DNA of 47,933 nucleotides from an uncultured Lachnospiraceae bacterium (GTDB lineage: Bacteria; Bacillota; Clostridia; Lachnospirales; Lachnospiraceae). The notes below the pieces were generated by a model that searched no databases, had not been told where the DNA came from, and worked only from the letters and a program-made list of their open reading frames with translations. The position numbers were made by a program, and so were the translations under genes. This document shows positions 25,685 to 34,357 of this stretch, in pieces. Every line of letters starts with the position of its first letter. The first letter of the stretch is position 1. Where the stretch lies: contig CADBRN010000047.1 of assembly GCA_902797025.1 (NCBI GenBank), forward strand, positions 1 to 47,933. The letters run 5' to 3'.

Positions 25685-25778
25685 ATCTTCCGATCCGCCT
25701 TCCGGAAAGGAACGTTCCGTTGCGTTCGGGATGACGGATGAGAAATGACTCCGCCCAGATAGAATATGGAGGAATCAC

Positions 25779-28562
25779 ATGGAAAAGAAAAAATCGGAAT
25801 TTGAAAAAGTATTCAGCGCGTGGGATATTCTGGTTCTGGCGTTCGGCGCCATGATCGGATGGGGCTGGGTCGTATCCACCGGCGACTGGATCGAACGCGG
25901 CGGAGTGATCGGGGCCATGCTCGGATTTATTCTGGGCGGCGTGATGATTTTCTTTATCGGACTGACCTATGCCGAACTGACGCCTGCTATGCCGGAGTGC
26001 GGCGGCGAGCATGTATTCAGCTTCCGGGCGCTCGGCCCGACCGGATCCTTTATCTGTACCTGGGCGATCATTCTGGGATATGTCGGCGTCGTCTGTTTCG
26101 AAGCGTGCGCACTTCCGACGATCATCACGTATCTCTATCCGAAATTTCTGAAGGGATATCTTTACACGATCGCGGGATTTGACGTATATGCGTCCTGGCT
26201 CACCGTCGCGGTGGTCATGGCGATCGTGATCACCCTGATCAACATCCGCGGCGCCAAGACAGCCGCGATTCTTCAGACGATTCTGACGTGCATCATCGGC
26301 GGCGCGGGAATCCTGCTTATCGTTGCTTCTGTCGTTTCGGGCGATGCCGGAAATCTTTCCGGCCAGGCATTTGTGGGGAGTGGAAGCGGCAGTGTCATGG
26401 TCAATATTCTCCGGGTGGCTATGATGAGCCCGTTTTTCTTTATCGGATTTGACGTGATACCGCAGGCGGCGGAGGAGATCAATGTTCCGCTGAAAAAGAT
26501 CGCGAAAATGCTTCTGCTGTCGATTATTCTCGCCGTTTCGTTTTACGCGCTGATCATCTTTTCGGTCGGTCTCGTCATGAATTCGGGTGAGATCGCCGCG
26601 GCAGCTTCTTCAGGGTCCGGTCTTGTCACGGCAGATGCGATGGCGAAGGCATTTAATACAAGCGTGATGGCGAAGGTTCTGATCGTGGGCGGACTCTGCG
26701 GAATCATCACAAGCTGGAATTCCTTCCTGATCGGAGGAAGCCGCGCGATGTACTCTATGGCGATCTCCTACATGATTCCTCCGTTCTTCGGAAAACTGCA
26801 CAAGAAACATAAAACACCGGTCAATGCGCTTCTGGTGATCGGATTTCTCAGCTGCCTCGCTCCCTTCCTCGGAAAAAAGATGCTGCTGTGGGTCTGCGAC
26901 GCGGGAAACCTCGCCTGCTGTCTGGCGTACTGCATGGTCGCGATTTCTTTCGTCGTACTCCGGAAGAAGGAGCCGACGATGCCGCGTCCGTATAAGGTGA
27001 AACATTATAAACTCGTCGGAGGAATCGCGATCGCGATGTCCGGATTCATGGTACTCATGTACATCATTCCGGGGAGCGGAGCGTCTCTGGCGCCGGTCGA
27101 GTGGGGAATCGTAGGCGGATGGGCTGCCATCGGCGCCGCGTTCTACGGCTTCTGCAAAGCAAAATATGGTGAAAAGTTTGCGACACATGTCGGTGTCACG
27201 AACGAGGAACTGGAGCCGGATTATGCGAAAGAGCGTGAGGCTGCCGCGGAAATCGCTGCGGCGGAAGCAGGTGCGGCTGCCCCTGCTGCCGTGAAACCGG
27301 TGCCGGCCGGCGCCGCGTCTGCGGCAACCCTGGAAGATGCGGAGGTCACCGCCGCACTCGACCGGATCTCCTCGAAGACGAAGGTAATTTCGCGTCCGGA
27401 GATGAATTTCGCTTATTTCCTTCCGGTCAATATTGTATTCGGCGCCGGTAAGGTAAAACTGGCGGGAGAACTCGCAAAACCCTACGGAAAGAAAGCGTTG
27501 ATTGTCACCGGTCATTCCAGCGCGAAAAAGTCCGGCCTGTACGATAAAGTCAACGACAGCCTGAAAAAGGCGGGACTGGAAACGGAGCTGTTTGATCAGG
27601 TCAGCCAGAATCCGCTGACGACAACGGCGGTCGAAGGCGCGGAAATCGCAAAGAAAGAAGGATGCGACGTGATCGTCGCCATCGGAGGCGGCTCCATCAT
27701 GGATGCGGCCAAGGGGATTGCGTTTATGGCGGTCAATGACGGGGATATCAACGATTATCTGTACAACCGGAAGCAGAGCGATGACGCGCTCCCGCTGATC
27801 CTGATTCCGACGACCTGCGGAACCGGTTCCGAGGGCAACGGATTTGCGGTGCTCACGAATCCGGATACCGGCGACAAAAAGTCCCTCCGCTGTCCGGCGA
27901 TCGTGGCGAAGGCTTCCATCGTCGATCCGGAGTGCATGATGACGATGCCGAAGAAAATTCTCGCCTCCGTCGGCTTCGATGCGCTGTGTCACTGCATCGA
28001 GGCATATACCGCGAACAACGCGCAGCCTTTTACTGATGCACTGGCGCTCTACGCGATCCCGCTGATTCTGGAAAATCTTCCGGATCTGTATCACGGAAAA
28101 GAGAGTATGGAGGCCTGGTCAAAAATGAGTATCGCCAGCACCATCGGCGGCATGGTGATCAACACGGCAGGAGTCACTCTGGCCCATGCGATGGAACATC
28201 CGGTCAGCGGCCTGAAGAATGTTGTACACGGCAAAGGGCTCGCGGCGATCACACCGGTCGCGGTCGAGGCGACCTGGATGGGGAACCGGTATAAATTCGG
28301 GAAACTTGCGCGTATGATGGGCGGATACACCGCCGAGGACTGCGCGGATAAAATCCGCAGCTTCCTTGCTGATATTAATCTGGAGTGCGGACTTGCAGAT
28401 CTCGGAGTTGAAGAGAAAGATATTCCGTGGCTTGCGAAAAACGTCTTTAAAGTATCGCCGGCGAACATTAAGAACACACCGGTGAAGCTGACGGAAGAAG
28501 ATATCGCGGCGCTTTACAGGAAAGCGATGTACGTGCCGCTTCGTGAAGAGAAGGCATCCTGA
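25779..28562 (+). CDS. Fusion: APC amino-acid permease + iron-type alcohol dehydrogenase
   Basis: One uninterrupted 927-codon reading frame. Residues 1 to about 460 are an APC-superfamily permease with about 12 helices, beginning SAWDILVLAFGAMIGWGWVV. Residues about 485-520 are an Ala/Glu-rich linker (AAAEIAAAEAGAAAPAA). Residues about 540-927 are a group III iron-dependent alcohol dehydrogenase with NAD(P) motif IGGGSIMDAAKG. Metal ligands Asp734, His738, His803 and His817 have the same spacing as those of Zymomonas ADH II. Both halves look complete and functional. With the aminotransferase upstream, the simplest reading is uptake of an amine or amino acid, deamination to an aldehyde, and reduction of that aldehyde at the membrane by the permease's own dehydrogenase domain. 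ATG 25779 follows ATGGAGGAATC. Confidence 0.9.
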   Translation: MEKKKSEFEKVFSAWDILVLAFGAMIGWGWVVSTGDWIERGGVIGAMLGFILGGVMIFFIGLTYAELTPAMPECGGEHVFSFRALGPTGSFICTWAIILGYVGVVCFEACALPTIITYLYPKFLKGYLYTIAGFDVYASWLTVAVVMAIVITLINIRGAKTAAILQTILTCIIGGAGILLIVASVVSGDAGNLSGQAFVGSGSGSVMVNILRVAMMSPFFFIGFDVIPQAAEEINVPLKKIAKMLLLSIILAVSFYALIIFSVGLVMNSGEIAAAASSGSGLVTADAMAKAFNTSVMAKVLIVGGLCGIITSWNSFLIGGSRAMYSMAISYMIPPFFGKLHKKHKTPVNALLVIGFLSCLAPFLGKKMLLWVCDAGNLACCLAYCMVAISFVVLRKKEPTMPRPYKVKHYKLVGGIAIAMSGFMVLMYIIPGSGASLAPVEWGIVGGWAAIGAAFYGFCKAKYGEKFATHVGVTNEELEPDYAKEREAAAEIAAAEAGAAAPAAVKPVPAGAASAATLEDAEVTAALDRISSKTKVISRPEMNFAYFLPVNIVFGAGKVKLAGELAKPYGKKALIVTGHSSAKKSGLYDKVNDSLKKAGLETELFDQVSQNPLTTTAVEGAEIAKKEGCDVIVAIGGGSIMDAAKGIAFMAVNDGDINDYLYNRKQSDDALPLILIPTTCGTGSEGNGFAVLTNPDTGDKKSLRCPAIVAKASIVDPECMMTMPKKILASVGFDALCHCIEAYTANNAQPFTDALALYAIPLILENLPDLYHGKESMEAWSKMSIASTIGGMVINTAGVTLAHAMEHPVSGLKNVVHGKGLAAITPVAVEATWMGNRYKFGKLARMMGGYTAEDCADKIRSFLADINLECGLADLGVEEKDIPWLAKNVFKVSPANIKNTPVKLTEEDIAALYRKAMYVPLREEKAS

Positions 28563-28596
28563 TAAATAAGAAAGGAAAAGGCACGGTCACCGGGAA

Positions 28597-28644
28597 GGGG
28601 CCTGCACCCTCTGCGGACAGGGCAGAGGATGCAGGCCCCTTTTT
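28597..28644 (+). terminator. Terminator of the permease-dehydrogenase gene
   Basis: GGGGCCTGCA (28597-28606) with TGCAGGCCCC (28630-28639), an extended inner CCCTCTGC/GCAGAGG stem, and TTTTTG. It lies 43 bp before the end of the converging NifX-SlyD gene. Confidence 0.85.
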
Positions 28645-28686
28645 GATTTGCGCGGTACCGTTTGTGTGCGGTTCCGTTTTATTGTC

Positions 28687-29532
28687 TTACAGAATCTCGA
28701 CGAGTTCGATCTGGAAGTTCAGCTCTTTTCCCGCCATCTCGTGATTGGCATCGAGAGTGATCTGCTCATCGTCCCGCGCGGTGACACGGACCGGGATGAC
28801 CTGCCCGTTGTCTGCCTGAAGGTGTACACGCTGGCCCACCTTCAGTTCTTCCGATCCGGGAAGATCGGAGATGGCAAAGGAGAATACGGCGTTCGGATTT
28901 GGCATGCCGTACGCGTCTTCCGGCATGAGATGGACGTTCACGATCTCGCCCGCATCCATGTCCGCGACGGCCTGATCGAAACCGCGGATCATCTGTCCCG
29001 CGCCGCAGACGAATTCAAGCGGCTCGCCGCGGTCATAGGAAGAGTCGAAAATGGAACCGTCGTTGAAGGTGCCCCGGTAATGAACCCTCACGGTTTTGCC
29101 GGCGTTTTTTCCCTCGATCGGGTCGACCGGGGCAGAGTGGCAGCCACCGCATCCTCCGCCGCAGCCACCGCATCCTCCGCCGCATGATTCTTCTTCATTG
29201 TGGCCGTGGCTGCAGTTCGCCTCGCCGCCGGTCAGATCACCTGCGAGATACGCGGCTACCGCTGCGTCAACATCGCCGGACGCGCCTGTGACCACCTGAA
29301 TGCCCAGCTCTTCCAGCGCGCTCTTCGCGCCGTCCCCGAGCCCGCCGCAGATCACGAGATCGACATGACGGTCCGCAAGGTGATCCGCGAGGGCCTCATG
29401 ACTCGTTCCACTGGTCGGGATCACATCGCCGGGTGTGATAAAGCCGTCCTCCAGCTCATAATATTTGAACGCTTCGGTGCGTCCGAAATGCTGAAATACC
29501 TCTCCGTTATCGTATGGTACTGCTATTTTCAT
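28687..29532 (-). CDS. Fusion: NifX/NifB-type cofactor-binding domain + SlyD-like FKBP peptidyl-prolyl isomerase
   Basis: A 281-residue protein. Residues 1 to about 95 (MKIAVPYDNGEVFQHFGRT...) are a dinitrogenase Fe-Mo cofactor-type domain. Residues about 105-135 form a His/Cys/Gly-rich linker with HGHNEEE and repeated CGGGCGGC units. Residues about 140-281 are an FKBP domain of the SlyD class, with the inserted-flap region after EDAYGMPNPNAVFSF. SlyD proteins fold proteins and hand over nickel, and NifX-like domains bind metalloclusters. ATG 29532 follows CGGAGGAAATT, and the longer open frame upstream lacks a ribosome site. The tail features that bind metal are here in the middle, as the linker. 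Role inferred: metal or cluster chaperone. Confidence 0.88.
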   Translation of the reverse strand: MKIAVPYDNGEVFQHFGRTEAFKYYELEDGFITPGDVIPTSGTSHEALADHLADRHVDLVICGGLGDGAKSALEELGIQVVTGASGDVDAAVAAYLAGDLTGGEANCSHGHNEEESCGGGCGGCGGGCGGCHSAPVDPIEGKNAGKTVRVHYRGTFNDGSIFDSSYDRGEPLEFVCGAGQMIRGFDQAVADMDAGEIVNVHLMPEDAYGMPNPNAVFSFAISDLPGSEELKVGQRVHLQADNGQVIPVRVTARDDEQITLDANHEMAGKELNFQIELVEIL

Positions 29533-29619
29533 TCGAATTTCCTCCGGTTTTTGTGTAAACAAAGAACATGATACCATGTCTGTGTCAAAAAAGATACCGG
29601 TTTTATATGCGCCCTCCGA

Positions 29620-29648
29620 TTGAAAAAACGCCGGTCAGGATTTACAAT
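29620..29648 (+). promoter_or_regulatory. Promoter of the HD-domain gene
   Basis: TTGAAA (29620-29625), 17 bp spacer, TACAAT (29643-29648); start of transcription near 29655, about 45 nt before the TTG start codon. Confidence 0.65.
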
Positions 29649-29699
29649 AAAACAGACGTTTTGCTCCGGATTCCGGGCAGAAAAAGGGAGGTACGGACA

Positions 29700-30284
29700 T
29701 TGGAAAAGCTTACGATCGATGAGGCAAAGAAACTGAATGATTCCGCAGTGACGGAGGAGCATTTGAGACTCCATGCCCTCAATGTCGCCGCCTGTATGGG
29801 AGCGATGGCCGATCATTTCGGCGAAGATAAAGAACACTGGGAGGCGGTCGGCATCCTGCACGATTTTGATTATGAAAAATATCCGGAAGAGCATCTGGCG
29901 CACACGGAGGAACCGCTTCGGGCGGCCGGGGTTCCGGAAGAGGATATCCGGGCGATCATGAGCCACGGTTATTCGATCTGCACAGATGTGAAGCCGGAAA
30001 CCGATATGGAAAAGTCGCTGTTCACCGTCGATGAGCTCAGTGGAATTATCCAGGCGGCGGCGCGCATGCGTCCGAACGGCATCGGGGACATGGAAATCAA
30101 GTCGTTCATGAAAAAGTGGAAGAGTAAGGGATTTGCTGCGAAGTGCAACCGGCCTCTGATTCTTCAGGGCTGTGAGATGCTCGGAATGGATATCCGTGAG
30201 GTTTCGGAGATCTGTATCCGGGGAATGAAGGAGCACGCGGAGGAACTTCACCTGACGGCGGAGGCGCTTCACGGACAGGAATAA
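29700..30284 (+). CDS. HD-domain phosphohydrolase-like protein
   Basis: A 194-residue protein with an HD superfamily metal site: RLHALNVAACM, then GILHDFDYEKYP with the HD doublet, and a later HTEEPLRAAG/SHGY segment. Relatives are small clostridial HDIG hydrolases of unknown substrate. The TTG at 29700 is chosen because GGGAGG lies 8 bp upstream and homology begins there. It is followed 25 bp later by a MATE gene, so the two are probably cotranscribed. Confidence 0.8.
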   Translation: MEKLTIDEAKKLNDSAVTEEHLRLHALNVAACMGAMADHFGEDKEHWEAVGILHDFDYEKYPEEHLAHTEEPLRAAGVPEEDIRAIMSHGYSICTDVKPETDMEKSLFTVDELSGIIQAAARMRPNGIGDMEIKSFMKKWKSKGFAAKCNRPLILQGCEMLGMDIREVSEICIRGMKEHAEELHLTAEALHGQE

Positions 30285-30309
30285 GGACGGAAATTGAGGG
30301 AGATATGAG

Positions 30310-31662
30310 ATGGACCATTCGATGAATATGACGCAGGGCGATCCGGCGAAACTGATTTTCCGACTGGCGCTTCCGTTTATGCTGACGAACATCGGACAGC
30401 AGCTGTACGGGATCGTGGACGCCATTATCGTCGGCCGGGGCGTCGGGGTCGCGGCCTTCGCCGCCCTGGGAGCCTGCGACTGGCTCGTGTGGGCGATTCT
30501 CTGGGCGGTGCAGGGAATTACCCAGGGGTTTTCAACGATGATTGCGAGAAAATTCGGCGCGGGCGATGAGGACGGGCTTCGGCACGCCGTATGTATGTGC
30601 ACATGGCTGTCGCTGATTTTCGGATCCGCGGTCACAGCGGTATTCGTGATTTTGGCGCGCCCCCTGCTTATGGCGCTGGGAACGCCGTCTTCGGTAATCG
30701 GGGATGCGGCGCTGTATCTGACGATGATTTACGGCGGGACGCTGATCATCACCGGGTACAATATGGCTGCGGCCATTCTCAGAGCGATCGGTGACGGAAG
30801 GACGCCCCTGATCGCGATGGGCATCGCCGGCGGAGTGAATGTCGTGCTGGATCTGCTCTTCGTCATGGCGCTCCATCTCGGAATTTTCGGCGCTGCTGCT
30901 GCGACGCTGCTCGCGCAGATGTTCGCTTTCCTCTTTTGCCTTGCCTCCTTCCGGAGATACACAATCTTCCGCTTCAGGAAGACGGACTGGAAATGGGACG
31001 GCGCGATGGCGCGGGAGCTCTGGCGGCTCGGGATTCCGATGGCGCTCGAGAGCACGATCGTCGTGCTCGGCGGGATCTTCGCCCAGGCGGTCATCAATTC
31101 CTACGGCGAGGTGTTTGTCGCGGGCTGCACGGCGGCGAATAAACTGCACGGAACCCTCGACTGTTCCGCCGTTGCGATCGGATTCGCTTCTTCCACGTTC
31201 ATCGGTCAGAATTACGGCGCGAAACGGCTCGACCGGGTGCATGAGGGCATCCGGAAGGCGACGTGGATCGCGCTCGGAGTGGGAGCGGCGATTACTGCGC
31301 TCATCCTGATTTTCGAGCGGCCGGTGGTGAACCTGTTTCTGGACCGGAGCGTGGAAAATGCGGCGGAAGCCCTCGATGTGGCCTGCGGATATATCACGGT
31401 GATGGCACTAATGTTGGTCGGCGCTTATCTCATGAACCTGTACCGCTACTCCCTTCAGGGACTCGGGAACACGACAGCGCCGATGCTCTCAGGCTTTTTC
31501 GAGTTCGGCGCCAGAATTTTCGTCGCTTATGTCTTTCCGGTTTTTCTGGGAAGTTCCGGGCTGTTCTTTATGGACGGAAGCGCATGGTGGGCAGCGGGAA
31601 TTTTTCAGATCCTCTGTTTTTACAGGACCCTGAAAAAAATCGACCGGAGCGGAACACTCTGA
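30310..31662 (+). CDS. MATE-family efflux transporter
   Basis: A 450-residue, 12-helix MATE protein, the second in this window and clearly distinct from the one at 21.5 kb. It opens LIFRLALPFMLTNIGQQLYGIVDAIIVG. The second lobe starts near residue 235 (ELWRLGIPMALEST). It exports drugs or metabolites by Na+ or H+ antiport. ATG 30310 has GGGAGA nearby. It probably shares the HD gene's promoter. It converges on the deaminase gene with 37 bp between and no clear terminator. Confidence 0.9.
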   Translation: MDHSMNMTQGDPAKLIFRLALPFMLTNIGQQLYGIVDAIIVGRGVGVAAFAALGACDWLVWAILWAVQGITQGFSTMIARKFGAGDEDGLRHAVCMCTWLSLIFGSAVTAVFVILARPLLMALGTPSSVIGDAALYLTMIYGGTLIITGYNMAAAILRAIGDGRTPLIAMGIAGGVNVVLDLLFVMALHLGIFGAAAATLLAQMFAFLFCLASFRRYTIFRFRKTDWKWDGAMARELWRLGIPMALESTIVVLGGIFAQAVINSYGEVFVAGCTAANKLHGTLDCSAVAIGFASSTFIGQNYGAKRLDRVHEGIRKATWIALGVGAAITALILIFERPVVNLFLDRSVENAAEALDVACGYITVMALMLVGAYLMNLYRYSLQGLGNTTAPMLSGFFEFGARIFVAYVFPVFLGSSGLFFMDGSAWWAAGIFQILCFYRTLKKIDRSGTL

Positions 31663-31699
31663 AAAGAGGCGGTTCACGGATTCTGAGGCTGTTGCCCGA

Positions 31700-34216
31700 T
31701 CAGTGACGGGTTCCTTCCCTGTGGCTCTGATACCAGTCAGTCGTGTTTACGCCTTCGGGCGCGAACAGGGCTGATTTTATTTTGCGGATTTCCCCGGCGA
31801 TCAGAGCGTTCTGACCGAAAATGTGTACATATCCTTCCAGTGACTGAGCTTTTTCCCGGAGACTCGCGGCTTTATCCCAGATCAGGATCGCTGCGCGGCC
31901 CTTGCCGTTTTTCGCTTCCTGAATCAGATTTTCCGCGGCGGAGTTTCCGTCAAAGCAGACGACGATCGAGGGGCGCCGCTCGAAAATTTCGTAGTTAAAA
32001 CTTTTGTAGATTCCCATTCCTTCGCTCTCCGTGGAGACGCGGACAGAGACCGGTTCCCCCCGGATTCTGCGGAGCTCCGCCGCCGTGAGCCGCGAGGGGA
32101 CGATACTGAAGATACGGAAATTCTTCGGATTGTGTTCAATCAGGTATTTTTCATATCCGCTCATGCGGTGGCCGACGACGAAGAATGCTTCCTCCGGCGA
32201 GAGCGTTTTCATCAGAGATTCCATCTGACGGATTCCTTCGCCGGTGACGCGGGTCGTCCGTTTTGCCGTGTTAAAGCTTCCTCCGGCGACGACGACCGGC
32301 ATTGCGTCCCACGGAAGTTCCCGGATCTGCGGCGCAAGCTCCGTGTTCGCGTCGTCTTTCAGGGAACGGCTCAGACGGATGGAACGGGAGGAACCCGTTT
32401 CCATCTCGGCCAGAAGGTAGTCCGTGATCGTCCTCCCGGCGAGAATTTTCCGGAAAGCGTAGGATTTTTTCCGGAAGGATTCCAGGGAGGCGGCGATTAC
32501 TTTTTCTTCCGCCTGTTTCATCGCACAGAGTTCGTCCTCTGTGAGATCAAGGAGCTTCTCGAGGGAAAGCTGTTCGTCAATCGGGTTTGTTCCATACAGC
32601 GCAGCGCCGTCGGTACCCTGTACACAAAGAATTCCCGCGCGCAGATATTCGTGCAGCGGATGATTCTCCAGTGCGTTCAGATTGTTCAGCCGGACATTTG
32701 AGGTCAGCTGGAATTCCAGAACCGTTCCGGATTCACGGATTTCCGCGAGAAGTTTCTTCCCCTTTGCGGTTTTCAGACCGGTTGTATACAGACCGTGACC
32801 AATCCGCATCCGGGGCATCTTCTGTCCGGGCGCAAGCGCTTTCTTTACGCACAGAATACTGTCCGCGACATTTTCACGGAGGCTGTCATTTTCGCCCGCG
32901 TGGATCCGTATCACAAAATCGGGATGGTCCGCGGCGATCCGTACGACCTCGCGGATGACGGGCTGCAGATCGCCGATGCTGTTGATCTCTTCGCCGACGA
33001 AATCGGATCCGGCGACGTACGGGTCGAGGGCGACGGCTCTGAGGACGGAGAGATTCTGCTCAAGATAATTCTCCGGTGTCTTCTGATCCTTGACGATCGT
33101 CAGCGGAATGCGGCGCATGGCCGCGAGAAAGCGGATCATGACGCCTGTTTCCCGAAAGATGGCCGGCATGACTTCGTGCACCTCGGTCAGCATATGGAGC
33201 GATTCGTATTTCTTCACGAGGGTCGTATCCGAAATTTCCGCGTAGCAGATGCCCTGACCGCGGTACTGCCGCGCGATCCAGAGGAGCTTGTCCTGAAAAA
33301 TCGAGTTCTGCCAGTAGTCCGGATTTTTCCGGTCCTCCAGCATCCGGAGAAGCGCGGATTTTACATCTGCGTCCGGTATTTTTTCGACATTGGTGAGTTC
33401 GATTTTTTTCTCGGATTCCGTTCCCTTGCAGAATACGTATCGGTAAAGATAAACCTTCTCCAGGTTGGTGAAGACGGCCTGCCCGTCCTTCAGGACCGAG
33501 AGGGAGATGCGGATCTTCACGATGTTCTCGTCCGCATTCGGAATGTTCCGGAGGATCAGATCCGCAAAATTGATGAAGGTATTGTCATTGATTTTGCGCG
33601 CGAGATATTTTCCCGCGAGTCCGGAGTCTGCAAACTGACGCGCGACTTTCTCGCGCTGCGAAAGGATCTCCCGTTCCTGCCGCTTCGAGAGAACGAGGCC
33701 GAGCTTCCGCACATAGTAGAGCGGATAGCGGATCTGGTGTGCGATGCCAAGAGCGATCAGGACATCCGGCGAGAGATTGCCGTTCATATGCGTATGGAGA
33801 TCGCTCCGGAACTTATATTTGCGCAGGATGTACGTCTTGAAGATGGTCTTTTCTTCACCGTATCGGTAATCTTTCGTCTGGCTCATCAGCGTCTTCGCGA
33901 TCGCGGGGACGGAGGCCTTCTGTTCGATCGTGCCGTCCGGACGGATATTTGCGACTTTCGTGTTTCCGAGACGAAGGATGTAAAGATCCCGGTTTTCACC
34001 GTCGATATAAGAAGGAACTTCGCCCCGGATAACCTGAAGTCCTTTTTTGTTCATCGAAAGGGGAAGACGGCATACCGAGGCAAAATTGCGGATCAGATTT
34101 CCGGTGTGATGATTCGGAGTTTCCAGCTCGTAAAAGAGACGATCGGTGTCATCCCGGTACAGGTTTACAACCATATCTTTTTCATTGTCGAGATAAAAAC
34201 GTCCGAAATATTTCAT
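31700..34216 (-). CDS. Adenosine-deaminase-like amidohydrolase with SLOG-like C-terminal domain
   Basis: An 838-residue protein, more than twice the usual adenosine deaminase length. Residues 1 to about 135 are unassigned. The deaminase barrel (about 136-600) keeps His141 and His143 (DLHTHMNG), His439 and Glu442 (RIHAGEN), His474 (IGHG) and Asp536 (QGTDGAALYG), the full zinc and catalytic set. From about 635 a Rossmann-like region starts with VVVAGGSFNTAKR, continues through ESEGMGIYKS and PSIVVCF, and resembles SLOG/LOG nucleotide-binding domains. The combination suggests nucleotide signal sensing or editing rather than routine purine salvage. It is on the same strand as, and 141 bp after, the radical SAM gene. 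Confidence 0.8.
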   Translation of the reverse strand: MKYFGRFYLDNEKDMVVNLYRDDTDRLFYELETPNHHTGNLIRNFASVCRLPLSMNKKGLQVIRGEVPSYIDGENRDLYILRLGNTKVANIRPDGTIEQKASVPAIAKTLMSQTKDYRYGEEKTIFKTYILRKYKFRSDLHTHMNGNLSPDVLIALGIAHQIRYPLYYVRKLGLVLSKRQEREILSQREKVARQFADSGLAGKYLARKINDNTFINFADLILRNIPNADENIVKIRISLSVLKDGQAVFTNLEKVYLYRYVFCKGTESEKKIELTNVEKIPDADVKSALLRMLEDRKNPDYWQNSIFQDKLLWIARQYRGQGICYAEISDTTLVKKYESLHMLTEVHEVMPAIFRETGVMIRFLAAMRRIPLTIVKDQKTPENYLEQNLSVLRAVALDPYVAGSDFVGEEINSIGDLQPVIREVVRIAADHPDFVIRIHAGENDSLRENVADSILCVKKALAPGQKMPRMRIGHGLYTTGLKTAKGKKLLAEIRESGTVLEFQLTSNVRLNNLNALENHPLHEYLRAGILCVQGTDGAALYGTNPIDEQLSLEKLLDLTEDELCAMKQAEEKVIAASLESFRKKSYAFRKILAGRTITDYLLAEMETGSSRSIRLSRSLKDDANTELAPQIRELPWDAMPVVVAGGSFNTAKRTTRVTGEGIRQMESLMKTLSPEEAFFVVGHRMSGYEKYLIEHNPKNFRIFSIVPSRLTAAELRRIRGEPVSVRVSTESEGMGIYKSFNYEIFERRPSIVVCFDGNSAAENLIQEAKNGKGRAAILIWDKAASLREKAQSLEGYVHIFGQNALIAGEIRKIKSALFAPEGVNTTDWYQSHREGTRH

Positions 34217-34357
34217 CAGCCAATCCTCCGATGCGGGTTATTTATTCTGCGATTACAGCCTCAGTATAACAGAATGACTGTACAAAAACTACAGCACCTG
34301 ATAGAGCGCGCAGAAATGCCGGATCCCGAACCTGCTTCCGATTTCGGAATCCGTCAT

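Noticed and set aside
26610-28094. A 494-codon minus-strand open frame opposite the permease-dehydrogenase fusion
   Set aside because: No recognisable domain; the plus strand has two intact families over the same bases.
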